From NCBI RefSeq assembly GCF_017875955.1, contig NZ_JAGINK010000001.1, forward strand, positions 1,526,001-1,590,000: a stretch of 64,000 nt of DNA, written 5' to 3'. Source of the stretch: Pseudomonas sp. BP8 (lineage in GTDB: Bacteria; Pseudomonadota; Gammaproteobacteria; Pseudomonadales; Pseudomonadaceae). The notes under the pieces were generated by a model. It did no database searches, was not told where the DNA came from, and saw nothing but the letters and a program-made list of their open reading frames with translations. This document shows, in pieces, positions 56,046 through 64,000 of this stretch. Within the stretch, counting starts at the first letter, position 1. The number at the start of each line of letters is the position of its first letter. Both the position numbers and the translations under genes were made by a program.

Positions 56046-57254
56046 ATGGCCGACCAAGGTTCGCCGCGCCGCTTTGCGCGCATTGATCGTCTCCCCCCAT
56101 ACGTCTTCAACATCACCGCCGAGCTGAAGATGGCCGCTCGCCGCCGTGGCGAGGACATCATCGACCTGAGCATGGGCAACCCCGACGGCGCCACGCCGCC
56201 GCACATCGTCGAGAAGCTGGTACAAGTCGCCCAGCGTGACGACACCCATGGCTACTCCACCTCGCGCGGTATCCCGCGCCTGCGTCGGGCCATTTCGCGC
56301 TGGTACCAGGACCGCTACCAAGTCGACATCGACCCGGAAAGCGAAGCCATCGTCACCATTGGCTCGAAAGAGGGCCTGGCGCACCTGATGCTTGCCACCC
56401 TCGATCATGGCGACACGGTGCTGGTGCCCAACCCCAGTTACCCAATCCACATCTACGGCGCCGTTATCGCCGGTGCACAAGTGCGTTCAGTACCGCTGGT
56501 GCCGGGCGTCGACTTCTTCAATGAGCTCGAGCGGGCGATCCGCGAATCGATCCCCAAGCCGAAGATGATGATCCTCGGCTTCCCGTCCAACCCGACCGCA
56601 CAGTGCGTCGAGCTGGACTTCTTCGAGCGCGTGGTGGCCCTGGCCAAACAGTACGATGTCCTGGTGATCCACGACCTGGCCTATGCCGACATCGTCTACG
56701 ACGGCTGGAAGGCCCCGTCGATCATGCAGGTACCGGGCGCCAAGGATATCGCGGTGGAATTTTTCACCCTGTCCAAGAGCTACAACATGGCTGGCTGGCG
56801 TATCGGCTTCATGGTCGGCAACCCGGAGCTGGTAAGTGCCTTGGGGCGGATCAAGAGCTACCACGACTACGGCACCTTCACCCCGCTGCAGGTGGCGGCG
56901 ATCGCTGCGCTTGAAGGCGACCAGCAATGTGTACGCGACATTGCCGAGCAGTACCGCCAGCGGCGCAACCTGTTGGTCAAGGGCTTGCACGAGCTGGGCT
57001 GGATGGTCGAGAACCCCAAGGCCTCGATGTACATCTGGGCGAAGATTCCTGAAGCCTACGCGCACCTGGGGTCGCTGGAGTTCGCCAAGAAGCTGCTGGC
57101 CGAAGCCAAGGTCTGCGTGTCGCCGGGAATCGGCTTTGGTGATTACGGCGACGACCATGTGCGCTTCGCCCTGATCGAAAACCAGGACCGCATCCGCCAG
57201 GCGATACGTGGCATCCGCCAGATGTTCCGGGCGGACGGTCTGACCAGCAAGTAA
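56046..57254 (+). CDS. alaC: Pyridoxal-phosphate aminotransferase, AlaC (glutamate-pyruvate) type
   Basis: This 402-residue class I/II aminotransferase probably makes alanine from pyruvate and glutamate, as E. coli AlaC does. The PLP lysine is Lys 244 in LSKSYNMAGWRIGF. Other PLP-contact segments are YSTSRGIPRLRRAISRWY, FPSNPTAQ and VIHDLAYADI. The sequence resembles the AlaC/YfdZ subgroup rather than aspartate aminotransferase. CAGAGG lies before the ATG. It appears to be a single gene with its own terminator. Confidence 0.88.
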   Translation: MADQGSPRRFARIDRLPPYVFNITAELKMAARRRGEDIIDLSMGNPDGATPPHIVEKLVQVAQRDDTHGYSTSRGIPRLRRAISRWYQDRYQVDIDPESEAIVTIGSKEGLAHLMLATLDHGDTVLVPNPSYPIHIYGAVIAGAQVRSVPLVPGVDFFNELERAIRESIPKPKMMILGFPSNPTAQCVELDFFERVVALAKQYDVLVIHDLAYADIVYDGWKAPSIMQVPGAKDIAVEFFTLSKSYNMAGWRIGFMVGNPELVSALGRIKSYHDYGTFTPLQVAAIAALEGDQQCVRDIAEQYRQRRNLLVKGLHELGWMVENPKASMYIWAKIPEAYAHLGSLEFAKKLLAEAKVCVSPGIGFGDYGDDHVRFALIENQDRIRQAIRGIRQMFRADGLTSK

Positions 57255-57269
57255 GCTTCAAGCTTCAAG

Positions 57270-57312
57270 CCGCAAGCAGGGCTGTCTAGAGCAGCCTCTT
57301 GCGGTTTTTCTT
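57270..57312 (+). terminator. Intrinsic terminator of the aminotransferase gene
   Basis: CCGCAAG (57270) pairs with CTTGCGG (57298), with an inner GGCTG/CAGCC stem, and a TTTTTCTTT tail. A tandem AGCTTCA repeat lies just before it. Confidence 0.85.
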
Positions 57313-57470
57313 TATGCGCTCACGTGCTGCCACCGCGCTGTTTCTTGCAGCTTGCCGCTTACCGCTGGTAGCTTTTTTTCATTCCCCTCTTCTCAGCCGC
57401 CCTTGCTTGGATTACAAATGGCGCCGCGGGCTTTCGCCCCGATAACAACAATCCTTCCCTCCTGGCCATC

Positions 57471-57845
57471 ATGTCCGAATATAACCCTTGCCTTGACTGC
57501 GGCGCCTGCTGCGGGTACTTCCGTGTGTCCTTCTTCTGGGGCGAATGCCAGTCATCCGGCGGCCTGGTGCCCGACGATCTGGTGGTGCAGATCAACCCGA
57601 CCCGGGTTGCCATGATCGGCACCGACGCCAAACCCTGCCGCTGCATCAGCCTGGATGGCGAGATCGGCAAGCAGGTCGGCTGTACCATCTACGCCAACCG
57701 CTCGACGCCGTGCCGCGAGTTTGATGCGTCGTGGGTCAACGGGGTGCACAACCCCAGCTGTGATGCTGCCCGGGCTGCCTACGGCCTGCCACCGCTGGAG
57801 GCCAACGAGCCGCACTGGCCGGATGAGGGGGCAGAGGTCGCCTGA
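57471..57845 (+). CDS. YkgJ-family cysteine cluster protein (short)
   Basis: This 124-residue protein has CLDCGACC at the N-terminus (Cys 7, 10, 13, 14) and further cysteines in PCRCISLD, VGCTIYANRSTPCREFD and NPSCDAAR, nine or more in all. The pattern fits the YkgJ/UPF0153 group of putative metal-binding proteins; the function is not known. The ATG at 57471 has no strong ribosome site but starts the conserved part. A longer relative is at 17407-18141. Confidence 0.88.
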   Translation: MSEYNPCLDCGACCGYFRVSFFWGECQSSGGLVPDDLVVQINPTRVAMIGTDAKPCRCISLDGEIGKQVGCTIYANRSTPCREFDASWVNGVHNPSCDAARAAYGLPPLEANEPHWPDEGAEVA

Positions 57846-57976
57846 CGGCTGTCGGGTGTAAGGCATGTCTGCTTTGATCTCCGGGGGCCGCTACACGGCC
57901 CCAAAATCCCTGATTCCCCAGCAGACTCGACTGACGCTAGACTGTCATCTTTCCAGCAATGGACAGGAGGTCCGGC

Positions 57977-58540
57977 GTGACCCAACCCCGCAGTTTCCCC
58001 ACTGACCTGTGCCTCGAAAGCCCCCGCCTGCTGCTACGCCCCATGCGCCATGCCGACGCCGCGCGCTGGTTGGCGATCATGGCCGACCCGCAAGTCATGC
58101 GTTACTGGCACCACGCCCCTTGGCAGCAGCTCGCCGAAGCCGAAAGCGCCCTGGCCGCCGACCGCCAGGCCTACGCCAACGGTGAGCAGCTCAAGCTCGG
58201 CATGTATCGGCGCGACAACGCCGAGCTGATCGGTATGGTCCAGTTGTTCAACATCGACGACATCTCACGCCGTGGCGAGATCGGCTATTGCCTGGCCAGC
58301 AGCGTGCAGGGTCGCGGCTACATGGACGAAGCCCTGACCTGCTTTATCGATTACCTCGCACACACCCTGCACATGCGTCGCCTGGAAGCCGAGATCGACC
58401 CACGTAACCAGGGCTCGGCGCGCACTCTCGAGCGCCAGGGCTTCGTTCTCGAAGGCACCTTGCGCGCCCGCTGGTGCGTGGCTGGCGAGCTGTCTGACTC
58501 GGGGATCTACGGCTTGTTGCTGGAGCCGCCTGTCGTCTGA
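57977..58540 (+). CDS. GNAT-family N-acetyltransferase (RimJ/RimL-like)
   Basis: This 187-residue cytoplasmic acetyltransferase should use acetyl-CoA; the acceptor is unknown. The start of the fold (LESPRLLLRPMRHADAARW), the acetyl-CoA-binding turn (SSVQGRGYMDEAL) and the later motif NQGSARTLERQGFVLEGTLR are typical of the RimJ/RimL group. I chose the GTG at 57977 because AGGAGG lies seven bases before it; an ATG at 57959 is in frame but has no such site. It is not clearly linked to its neighbours. Confidence 0.88.
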   Translation: MTQPRSFPTDLCLESPRLLLRPMRHADAARWLAIMADPQVMRYWHHAPWQQLAEAESALAADRQAYANGEQLKLGMYRRDNAELIGMVQLFNIDDISRRGEIGYCLASSVQGRGYMDEALTCFIDYLAHTLHMRRLEAEIDPRNQGSARTLERQGFVLEGTLRARWCVAGELSDSGIYGLLLEPPVV

Positions 58541-58591
58541 GGCGAGGGTGCGCTATGGTCGGCGTTTCGCCGACCCTGATGGAGCCAACGG

Positions 58592-59131
58592 TTGCCAGCT
58601 TTCTACCTTTCTCTCAGCCTGCTGATCTTTCTCTTGAGCCTGGCCTTCGATGGCGCGCAGATGAGCGCCGGGCGGCATATGCCGGCGTTGCAGATGCTGA
58701 TCTACGGGCCATGGGGCGTGCCGTTCGGGCTGTATCAGTGGTTTGCCAACCCGCTGTTGGCAGTGGCCGTGCTGGCCCATCGGCGCTTTCGCCGGTTGGC
58801 GCTGGTGCTTGGGCTTGCGGCCTTGTATCTGGCCGCCAGCAGCTTTGCTATTGATCGTCTGCCGGATAACCGCAGCTATGCCTTCCAGGACCTGATCGGG
58901 TTTGGCGCAGGGTTCTACTTGTGGCTGGCGGCGATCGGCGTGTTCTGTGTGGGGCAGGGCTGGTGGTGCTGGAAGGCGCGCAGCGCCAGTGACATGCCGG
59001 GGTGGCGCTGGCTGGATGTGGCATTGATCGCGGCGCTGGGGGTGGCGGTATATGCAGCGACGCAGATGCCTTCGTTGCGCTTTCAGGTGGACAAGGTGCT
59101 GATGCCGCCGGAGCAGCCGCAGGCATTTTGA
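58592..59131 (+). CDS. Integral membrane protein of unknown function
   Basis: This 179-residue protein has about four hydrophobic helices (FYLSLSLLIFLLSLAF, WGVPFGLYQWFANPLLAVAV, LALVLGLAALYLAAS and LWLAAIGVFCVGQGWWCW). I do not recognise a family. The likely start is the TTG at 58592 with GGAG seven bases before it; an ATG at 58579 is in another frame. It follows the GNAT gene by 51 bp on the same strand and could share its transcript. Confidence 0.65.
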   Translation: MPAFYLSLSLLIFLLSLAFDGAQMSAGRHMPALQMLIYGPWGVPFGLYQWFANPLLAVAVLAHRRFRRLALVLGLAALYLAASSFAIDRLPDNRSYAFQDLIGFGAGFYLWLAAIGVFCVGQGWWCWKARSASDMPGWRWLDVALIAALGVAVYAATQMPSLRFQVDKVLMPPEQPQAF

Positions 59132-59160
59132 TCAACCAGGACGCCACAAAATCCAGCTCC

Positions 59161-59634
59161 CTAGCGCGCCGTGCCCCACTGCACCACCAGCATCCCTGCG
59201 ATGATCATCCCCACCCCGGCCAAGCGCAGCCCATTCACCGGTTGCTTGGCCAATCCCATCAGCCCCCACTGGTCGATCAGCAGTGAGGACAGCACCTGCC
59301 CGGCAATCACGCAGACGATAAACCCGGCAGCCCCCAAACGTGGCGTCAGTACCAGTGCTGCCGTGATGTAAAGCACCCCGGCGACCCCGCCAAGCCACGC
59401 CCACCAAGGCGCCTGGGCGAGGTTGTGCAGCTGCGGCAGTGGCGCGCGCATCACCAGTAACGCCGGGATCAGCAGCATCAGGCTGATCAGCAACGATACC
59501 CCCGCTGCCCATAGCGGATGGCCCAGCAAGCGCCCCAGGGCGGCATTGCTCCCCGCCTGGAAGGGCACGGCGGCACCTGCCAGGAGGGCGATGATCAACG
59601 GGATGATGGCGGACAGGGCGAGCGCATTCGGCAT
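59161..59634 (-). CDS. DMT-family small transporter (DUF606/YdcZ-like)
   Basis: This protein of 157 residues has five membrane helices and belongs to the DMT superfamily, short type (LALSAIIPLIIALLAGAAVP, GRLLGHPLWAAGVSLLISLM, GFIVCVIAGQVLSSLLIDQW). Short members of this type often act as exporters; the substrate is unknown. The ATG at 59634 follows GGAGCAGAACC. It is divergent from the LysR gene at 59724 with 89 bp between them, the classic arrangement of a LysR regulator and its target. Confidence 0.85.
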   Translation of the reverse strand: MPNALALSAIIPLIIALLAGAAVPFQAGSNAALGRLLGHPLWAAGVSLLISLMLLIPALLVMRAPLPQLHNLAQAPWWAWLGGVAGVLYITAALVLTPRLGAAGFIVCVIAGQVLSSLLIDQWGLMGLAKQPVNGLRLAGVGMIIAGMLVVQWGTAR

Positions 59635-59677
59635 GGTTCTGCTCCAGAAAAAAGACTGGCTCCAGTCTCGGTTATCC

Positions 59678-59694
59678 ATTTCAATGATGGAAAT
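59678..59694. promoter_or_regulatory. Candidate LysR operator between the transporter and its regulator
   Basis: ATTTCAATGATGGAAAT is an interrupted palindrome with arms ATTTC/GAAAT and contains the T-N11-A spacing used by LysR proteins. It lies in the 89-bp divergent intergenic space. Confidence 0.45.
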
Positions 59695-59723
59695 TCGAAG
59701 TCTGCACAGGCTGTATTCGCCCG

Positions 59724-60629
59724 ATGGATGATTTGCGCCGCATCGACCTCAACCTGCTGTTGACCCTCAACGCCCTGCTCAGCGAACAGCATGTCTCGCG
59801 CGCGGCGGTACGCCTGCACCGCAGCCAGCCGGCGGTAAGCCATGCGCTGGCTCAGTTGCGCGAAATCTTCGCCGACCCGCTGTTGGTCCGCCGCGCCGGT
59901 CGGCTGCATTTGAGCGCCCGCGCCCAGGCCTTGCGCGAGCCACTGCAGCAGGCCCTGCAGCAACTCGATGGCCTGCTCGGTAGCCCTGGCTTCGAGCCGG
60001 GCAGGGCGCGGCGCACGTTTCGCCTGGCCATGTCGGACTACGGCGCGCGGGTGGTCCTGCCAGCGCTGATGCGTCACTTGCGCGAAGAGGCGCCAGGTGT
60101 CGATCTGGTGGTGTCGCAAGGCAGCCGCGAAGCGATGCAAGGGCAGTTGATTGATGGCGAAGTGGACCTCGCCCTTGGAGTCTTTCCCGAATTGCCCGCG
60201 GAGGTGCAGCATCAGGTGCTGTTCGAGGAGTCGTTCATCTGCCTGGCCGATCGGCGCAGCCTGCCTGCACGTGGCGGTTTGGCGTTGGCGCAGTGGTTGG
60301 CGCGGGCGCATGTGCTGGTGGCGGTGCGGCCAGGGATCGACAATGAAATCGACCTCGCCCTCGAGGCGCTTGGCGAGCACCGGCGCATCGCCTTGACGCT
60401 GCCGCACTGGGGCGTGGCGCAGACGCTGATCGCCGGCACCGACCTGATCCTCACGGTGGCCCGCCGCAGCCTTGTCGGTGCGCGCCTGGACCCTGCCTTG
60501 CGCAGCTTCGCCCCGCCATTGCCGATTGCCCCCTTCGCCTTCGCCCAAGCCTGGCATTCGCGCCGTGAAGGCGACGCCGGGCATGCCTGGTTGCGGGAGC
60601 GGCTGCGGATTATTTGCCAGGCGGGTTGA
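59724..60629 (+). CDS. LysR-family transcriptional regulator
   Basis: This regulator of 301 residues has an N-terminal winged helix-turn-helix at about 5-65 (IDLNLLLTLNALLSEQHVSR then AAVRLHRSQPAVSHALAQLR) and a type-2 periplasmic-binding-like effector domain at about 93-295. The layout is close to the NodD/LinR-like branch of LysR proteins. The effector is unknown. It is divergent from the DMT transporter gene, which is its most likely target. Confidence 0.9.
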   Translation: MDDLRRIDLNLLLTLNALLSEQHVSRAAVRLHRSQPAVSHALAQLREIFADPLLVRRAGRLHLSARAQALREPLQQALQQLDGLLGSPGFEPGRARRTFRLAMSDYGARVVLPALMRHLREEAPGVDLVVSQGSREAMQGQLIDGEVDLALGVFPELPAEVQHQVLFEESFICLADRRSLPARGGLALAQWLARAHVLVAVRPGIDNEIDLALEALGEHRRIALTLPHWGVAQTLIAGTDLILTVARRSLVGARLDPALRSFAPPLPIAPFAFAQAWHSRREGDAGHAWLRERLRIICQAG

Positions 60630-60675
60630 GCGACGGTGCTAGGCTGGGCAACTGATACTTACGCAAGGAGTCGTC

Positions 60676-61068
60676 ATGTTTCGCTGCCACATGATTGCCA
60701 GTGCCGCCGCGCTGGCCTGCTTCGCCGGCTTGGCCCAGGCCGAGGACTATTCATCGCGCTACAGCCAGTGCATGGACACCGCCGCCAGTACCGCGGCGAT
60801 GACTGGCTGCATCCAGGCGGAGACTGCCTTGCAGGACCAGCGCTTGAACCGCGTGTACAAGCAACTGATGGCCAAGCTCGATGCCGAGCCGAAGAAAAGC
60901 CTGCGTGATGTGCAGCGCAAGTGGATCGCCTACCGTGATGGCAACGGTGCGTTTCAGGCGCAGGCCAGCGGCGGCACCCTGCGTCAGATCGAAGGCGGCA
61001 TGTGCGTGATGGGCATGACCCGCGACCGCGCGGCGGAGTTGGAGCGGGTGCTCAGTCCGGGGCAGTGA
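60676..61068 (+). CDS. Secreted LprI-like protein (DUF1311)
   Basis: This 130-residue protein has a signal peptide (MIASAAALACFAGLAQA) and a DUF1311/LprI-type mature domain (CMDTAASTAAMTGCIQAETA, then QRKWIAYRDGNGAF). The family includes LprI, a lysozyme inhibitor of Mycobacterium, so a protective periplasmic role is possible but unproven. Three cysteines remain in the mature part. AAGGAG lies eight bases before the ATG. It is convergent with selU. Confidence 0.85.
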   Translation: MFRCHMIASAAALACFAGLAQAEDYSSRYSQCMDTAASTAAMTGCIQAETALQDQRLNRVYKQLMAKLDAEPKKSLRDVQRKWIAYRDGNGAFQAQASGGTLRQIEGGMCVMGMTRDRAAELERVLSPGQ

Positions 61069-61070
61069 GG

Positions 61071-62192
61071 TCACCGGGCCTGTTTCGATCGACCGTGCAG
61101 GCTCCGCGCCTTGAGGTACTCGCGCACCTCCCGCGCATCTCCGGCAAACTCGATGCGCTCGGCCTTGGCGTCGCGCTGATAGGCATACATCGGGTCGTAG
61201 TACTCCTTGAGCAAACCTTCGATCCAGCCCCGGTGCAGGTCCACCGCACCACTGCGCAGTTGCTCCTGCAGTGCCTGCTGCAACAACTCGGACAAGCGCT
61301 GGAAACGTTCCCCACCCAGGCGCTTGCGGATATTGGCCAGGCTCGTACGCATGCGCTCTGCATACAACACGCGCCCCTGTTCCTCGCCATGCAGATCGAC
61401 GAACTCGGCACACAGGTTGACCACGTAGTCGCGCAGGATGCGCTCGACGCGGTTGGCACAACTGTCTTCCAGCCACACCATCGGATACTGCTGCATGCCC
61501 TGGTACAGCTCCAGCGGCAGGGTGCAGCTGCCGACGATCCGACCTTCATCTTCGAGCACGAACTGCTCGATACCGCGATCACGCTTTTTCAGGACATCAA
61601 TGGCCAAGCGGTTCTCGAAGTCGATCTGCGCCGGCTGGCCACTCGCGCGTTTGCCGAAGCTCGAGCCGCGATGATTGGCGTGCCCTTCGAGGTCCAGCAC
61701 GTTGCTCAGTTGATGCAGCACATCGGTCTTGCCGGTGCCGGTCAGGCCGCCCAGCAGGACGAAGTCGCACTCGGCCACGGCGTGCTGGGTCGTCTCGAGC
61801 AAAAAGGTGCGCATGGCCTTGTAGCCACCCTTGATCCGCGGGTAGGCAATGCCGGCTTCATCGCGCAGCCACTGCTGGACGATCAGCGAGCGCAAGCCGC
61901 CCCTGAAGCAATACAGATAACCGTCGGGGTGGGTCTTGGCGAAGGTTGCCCAGGCATGCAGGCGCTCACGTTTCACGGCGCCGCTGACCAACTGATGGCC
62001 GAGGGTGATCGCTGCGGCCTGGCCGTGCTGCTTGTAGCAAGTACCGACCTTCTGCCGCTCCTGGTCAGTCATCAGCGGCAGGTTGACCGTATGCGGGAAC
62101 GCGCCCTTGGCGAATTCGACCGGCGCGCGCATGTCCATCAGCGGCGTGTCGCTGAGAAACAACTGATGAAAATCGGTGCAGTCGTGGCGCAT
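61071..62192 (-). CDS. selU: tRNA 2-selenouridine synthase
   Basis: This enzyme of 373 residues replaces the sulfur of 2-thiouridine at tRNA position 34 with selenium, using selenophosphate from SelD. The rhodanese domain is at the N-terminus with catalytic Cys 95 ([11 protein letters not shown]). A P-loop GGLTGTGKT lies at 148-156. The start is the ATG overlapping the selD stop by one base; longer in-frame extensions would lie inside selD. selD and selU form one transcript, so selenophosphate is made and used by one unit. Confidence 0.95.
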   Translation of the reverse strand: MRHDCTDFHQLFLSDTPLMDMRAPVEFAKGAFPHTVNLPLMTDQERQKVGTCYKQHGQAAAITLGHQLVSGAVKRERLHAWATFAKTHPDGYLYCFRGGLRSLIVQQWLRDEAGIAYPRIKGGYKAMRTFLLETTQHAVAECDFVLLGGLTGTGKTDVLHQLSNVLDLEGHANHRGSSFGKRASGQPAQIDFENRLAIDVLKKRDRGIEQFVLEDEGRIVGSCTLPLELYQGMQQYPMVWLEDSCANRVERILRDYVVNLCAEFVDLHGEEQGRVLYAERMRTSLANIRKRLGGERFQRLSELLQQALQEQLRSGAVDLHRGWIEGLLKEYYDPMYAYQRDAKAERIEFAGDAREVREYLKARSLHGRSKQAR

Positions 62193-63226
62193 CAGTGCAC
62201 CTCGACCGCGTAGCCCTGTCGTTCGACCAGCACACCGATGGGCGCCAGATTCAGGCCAAGCTCGGCGGCAACCGCGAGAAACTCGCCTTCGCCCTCCGGT
62301 GCGACCGCCACCAGCAGGCCGCCACTGGTCTGCGGGTCGCACAGCAGGTGCTTCTGTTCGTCGTTGAGCGCGCCGATCTTGTGCCCGTAGCTGTCGTAAT
62401 TGCGCAAGGTGCCGCCTGGCACGCAGCCTTCAGCCAGATAGTAGTCAACGCCTGGCAGGCGCGGCACGGCGGCGTAGTCCAATTGCGCAGTCAGGCCGCT
62501 GCCCTCGGCCAGCTCCACCAGATGGCCGAGCAGGCCAAAGCCGGTGACGTCGGTCATGGCCATTACCCCAGCAAGCTTGCCGAAGCGGCTGCCGGGGGTA
62601 TTGAGGGTGCACATCCAGTCGCGGGCGAGGCCCTTGTCCTGCTCGCGCAGCTTGGCTTTTTTCTCGGCCGTGGTGAGGATGCCGATGCCCAGCGGTTTGC
62701 TCAGGTACAGGCGGCAGCCGACGGTGGCGGTGTCGTTGCGCTTGAGGTGACGCTTGTTGACCACGCCGGTAACGGCCAGGCCGAAGATTGGCTCGGGGGC
62801 GTCGATGGAATGCCCGCCTGCCAACGGAATACCGGCCTCGGCGCACACCGCGCGACCGCCGCGGATCACTTCACGGGCAACCTCGGGAGGCAGCACGTTG
62901 ACTGGCCAGCCGAGAATGGCGATGGCCATCAATGGGTCGCCGCCCATGGCGTAGATGTCGCTGATGGCATTGGTGGCGGCGATGCGGCCGAAATCGTAGG
63001 GGTCGTCGACGATGGGCATGAAGAAGTCGGTGGTCGACACTACCCCGCGTTCGTCATCCAGGGCATACACGGCGGCGTCGTCGCGCGAGGCGTTGCCGAC
63101 CCACAGCTTGGGGTCGAGGACCTGCGTGCCGCTCTCGGCGAGGATCACGTCCAGCACCTTCGGCGAGATCTTGCAGCCACAGCCGGCGCCGTGGCTGTAT
63201 TGGGTCAGACGGATCGGTTCGCTCAT
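62192..63226 (-). CDS. selD: Selenophosphate synthetase (Cys form)
   Basis: This enzyme of 344 residues makes selenophosphate from selenide and ATP. The N-terminal active-site loop is [12 protein letters not shown], with Cys 16 and Lys 19 corresponding to Cys 17 and Lys 20 of E. coli SelD, so this is the cysteine rather than the selenocysteine form. The remainder has DDAAVYALD and [10 protein letters not shown] typical of the AIR-synthase-like fold. The ATG at 63226 has GAGG six bases upstream; an in-frame extension to 63628 would run under the next gene and is rejected. It overlaps selU by one base. Confidence 0.96.
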   Translation of the reverse strand: MSEPIRLTQYSHGAGCGCKISPKVLDVILAESGTQVLDPKLWVGNASRDDAAVYALDDERGVVSTTDFFMPIVDDPYDFGRIAATNAISDIYAMGGDPLMAIAILGWPVNVLPPEVAREVIRGGRAVCAEAGIPLAGGHSIDAPEPIFGLAVTGVVNKRHLKRNDTATVGCRLYLSKPLGIGILTTAEKKAKLREQDKGLARDWMCTLNTPGSRFGKLAGVMAMTDVTGFGLLGHLVELAEGSGLTAQLDYAAVPRLPGVDYYLAEGCVPGGTLRNYDSYGHKIGALNDEQKHLLCDPQTSGGLLVAVAPEGEGEFLAVAAELGLNLAPIGVLVERQGYAVEVH

Positions 63227-63288
63227 ACGTACCTCAGATATTCGTGATGGGCGATTGTAGCAAAGCTGGCCTTTGCGCTCGGTGCTCT

Positions 63289-63294
63289 TATAAT
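63289..63294 (+). promoter_or_regulatory. Consensus -10 before the selenate-type binding protein gene
   Basis: A perfect TATAAT lies 56 bp before the ATG at 63350. No good -35 is visible at the usual distance, so the promoter may need an activator. Confidence 0.4.
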
Positions 63295-63349
63295 TCCCAC
63301 GGTCGGCGCATTCGCCGGCAATTTCCCCGCTATTGAACCGGAGAATCCC

Positions 63350-64000
63350 ATGCTCAAACGTCCTCTGGCGCTCGCTGCCGGACTGGTACTTTCCTGCTCC
63401 GCGGTCATCGCTCAGGCTGCTGAAATCCTGCGTGTCAGCGCCATTCCCGATGAAGCGCCCACTGAACTGCTGCGCAAGTTCAAGCCGCTGGGTGAATACC
63501 TGGAAGGCAAGCTGGGCATGAAGGTGCAGTTCGTGCCAGTGGCGGATTATCCGGCCGTGGTCGAGGCGCTGGCGAGCGATCGCCTGGACATGGCCTGGCT
63601 GGGCGGCTTCACGTTCGTTCAGGTGCACCTCAAGGACCCAACCGCCACGCCGTTGGTACAGCGCGAGCAGGATGCCCAGTTCACCAGTACGTTCATCACT
63701 GCCGACCCGGCGGTAAAGAGCCTCTCTGACCTCAAGGGCAAGACCTTTGCCTTCGGTTCGATCTCATCCACTTCCGGCAGCCTGATGCCGCGTTACTTCA
63801 TGCTCAAGAATGACCAGATCAAGCCTGAGGCGTACTTCAGCCGGGTGGCCTACTCCGGAGCCCATGATGCCACCGCAGCGTGGGTCCAGGCCGGCAAGGC
63901 AGATGCCGGGGTGCTCAACAGCAGCGTCTGGGACAAACTGGTCAAGGCCGGCAAGGTCGACACCCGCAAGGTCCGGGTGTTCGCCACCACGCCAACCTAC
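63350..64000 (+). CDS. Putative selenate/phosphonate-type ABC transporter substrate-binding protein (3' end outside the window)
   Basis: The first 217 codons of a periplasmic binding protein are present and the rest is cut by the right edge. It has a signal peptide ([18 protein letters not shown]) and a PhnD-like fold ([20 protein letters not shown], then [18 protein letters not shown] and [20 protein letters not shown]). A PhnD-like subgroup is annotated as putative selenate transporters because of its position beside selD; the location here, divergent from selD, fits it. True phosphonate or other oxyanion binding cannot be excluded. GGAGA precedes the ATG by about seven bases. Permease and ATPase genes probably follow outside the window. 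Confidence 0.85.
   Translation, partial: MLKRPLALAAGLVLSCSAVIAQAAEILRVSAIPDEAPTELLRKFKPLGEYLEGKLGMKVQFVPVADYPAVVEALASDRLDMAWLGGFTFVQVHLKDPTATPLVQREQDAQFTSTFITADPAVKSLSDLKGKTFAFGSISSTSGSLMPRYFMLKNDQIKPEAYFSRVAYSGAHDATAAWVQAGKADAGVLNSSVWDKLVKAGKVDTRKVRVFATTPTY

Noticed and set aside
58553-58780. Short minus-strand frame opposite the start of the orphan membrane protein
   Set aside because: It has no ribosome site, no recognisable content and overlaps a more plausible hydrophobic protein on the plus strand.
63227-63628. N-terminal extension of selD to 63628
   Set aside because: It would cover the start of the divergent binding-protein gene, and the conserved SelD sequence begins at the ATG at 63226 with a GAGG site.

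Overview
The window looks like a chromosomal segment of a Pseudomonas putida-group bacterium. The reasons are high GC, the fruR-fruBKA block with a Pseudomonas-type fused FruB, copies of the P. putida REP palindrome, a lapF-type giant adhesin beside its own type I exporter, norR/hmp, dsbB, and cyoABCDE. The order fruR-fruBKA ... cheV-exporter-lapF-norR-hmp-dsbB-cyo matches what I remember of P. putida KT2440. That comparison is recollection, not a search.

Layout. Positions 1-6260: cra/fruR (cut by the left edge, minus strand) divergent from fruB-fruK-fruA, the complete fructose PTS, with a Cra operator-like site in the shared intergenic region; a REP pair follows. Positions 6400-8900: a DUF3820-type protein, a DUF2383-type four-helix-bundle protein behind a candidate sigma-54 promoter with an IHF-like site, and a membrane diguanylate cyclase. 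Positions 9000-17230 (minus strand): an OprD-family porin, a small exported protein, and a four-gene operon of adaptor, RND permease, response regulator and sensor kinase. Positions 17400-19500: a YkgJ-type cysteine cluster protein, a small secreted protein and cheV.

Positions 19650-46311 are dominated by one adhesin of 7270 codons (21.8 kb), followed downstream on the same strand by TolC-like, ABC and HlyD-like genes that form its type I secretion machine. The adhesin has a BapA-like N-terminus, about 75 Ig-like repeats of about 86 residues, two related C-terminal modules and an RTX-like tail. Nine five-domain blocks recur at exactly 1290 bp.

Positions 46680-49565: norR and hmp, divergent, with two NorR-type sites and a sigma-54-like promoter between them (nitric oxide sensing and detoxification). 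Then dsbB, and cyoABCDE (bo3 quinol oxidase and heme O synthase) behind a long leader that carries a perfect ANR/FNR box and hairpins. Positions 56000-61070 hold an aminotransferase (AlaC type), a second YkgJ protein, a GNAT acetyltransferase, an orphan membrane protein, a DMT-type exporter divergent from a LysR regulator, and an LprI-like secreted protein. The right end is a selenium locus: selU and selD on the minus strand, divergent from a putative selenate/phosphonate-type ABC binding protein cut by the right edge.

No tRNA, rRNA, CRISPR array, prophage or insertion sequence was seen. The best candidates for something new are the exact 1290-bp higher-order periodicity of the adhesin, the sigma-54/IHF promoter before the DUF2383 gene, the structured cyo leader, the perfect 25-bp inverted repeat after cyoE, and an RND pump that carries a metal-type two-component system but only one permease and no outer-membrane channel.
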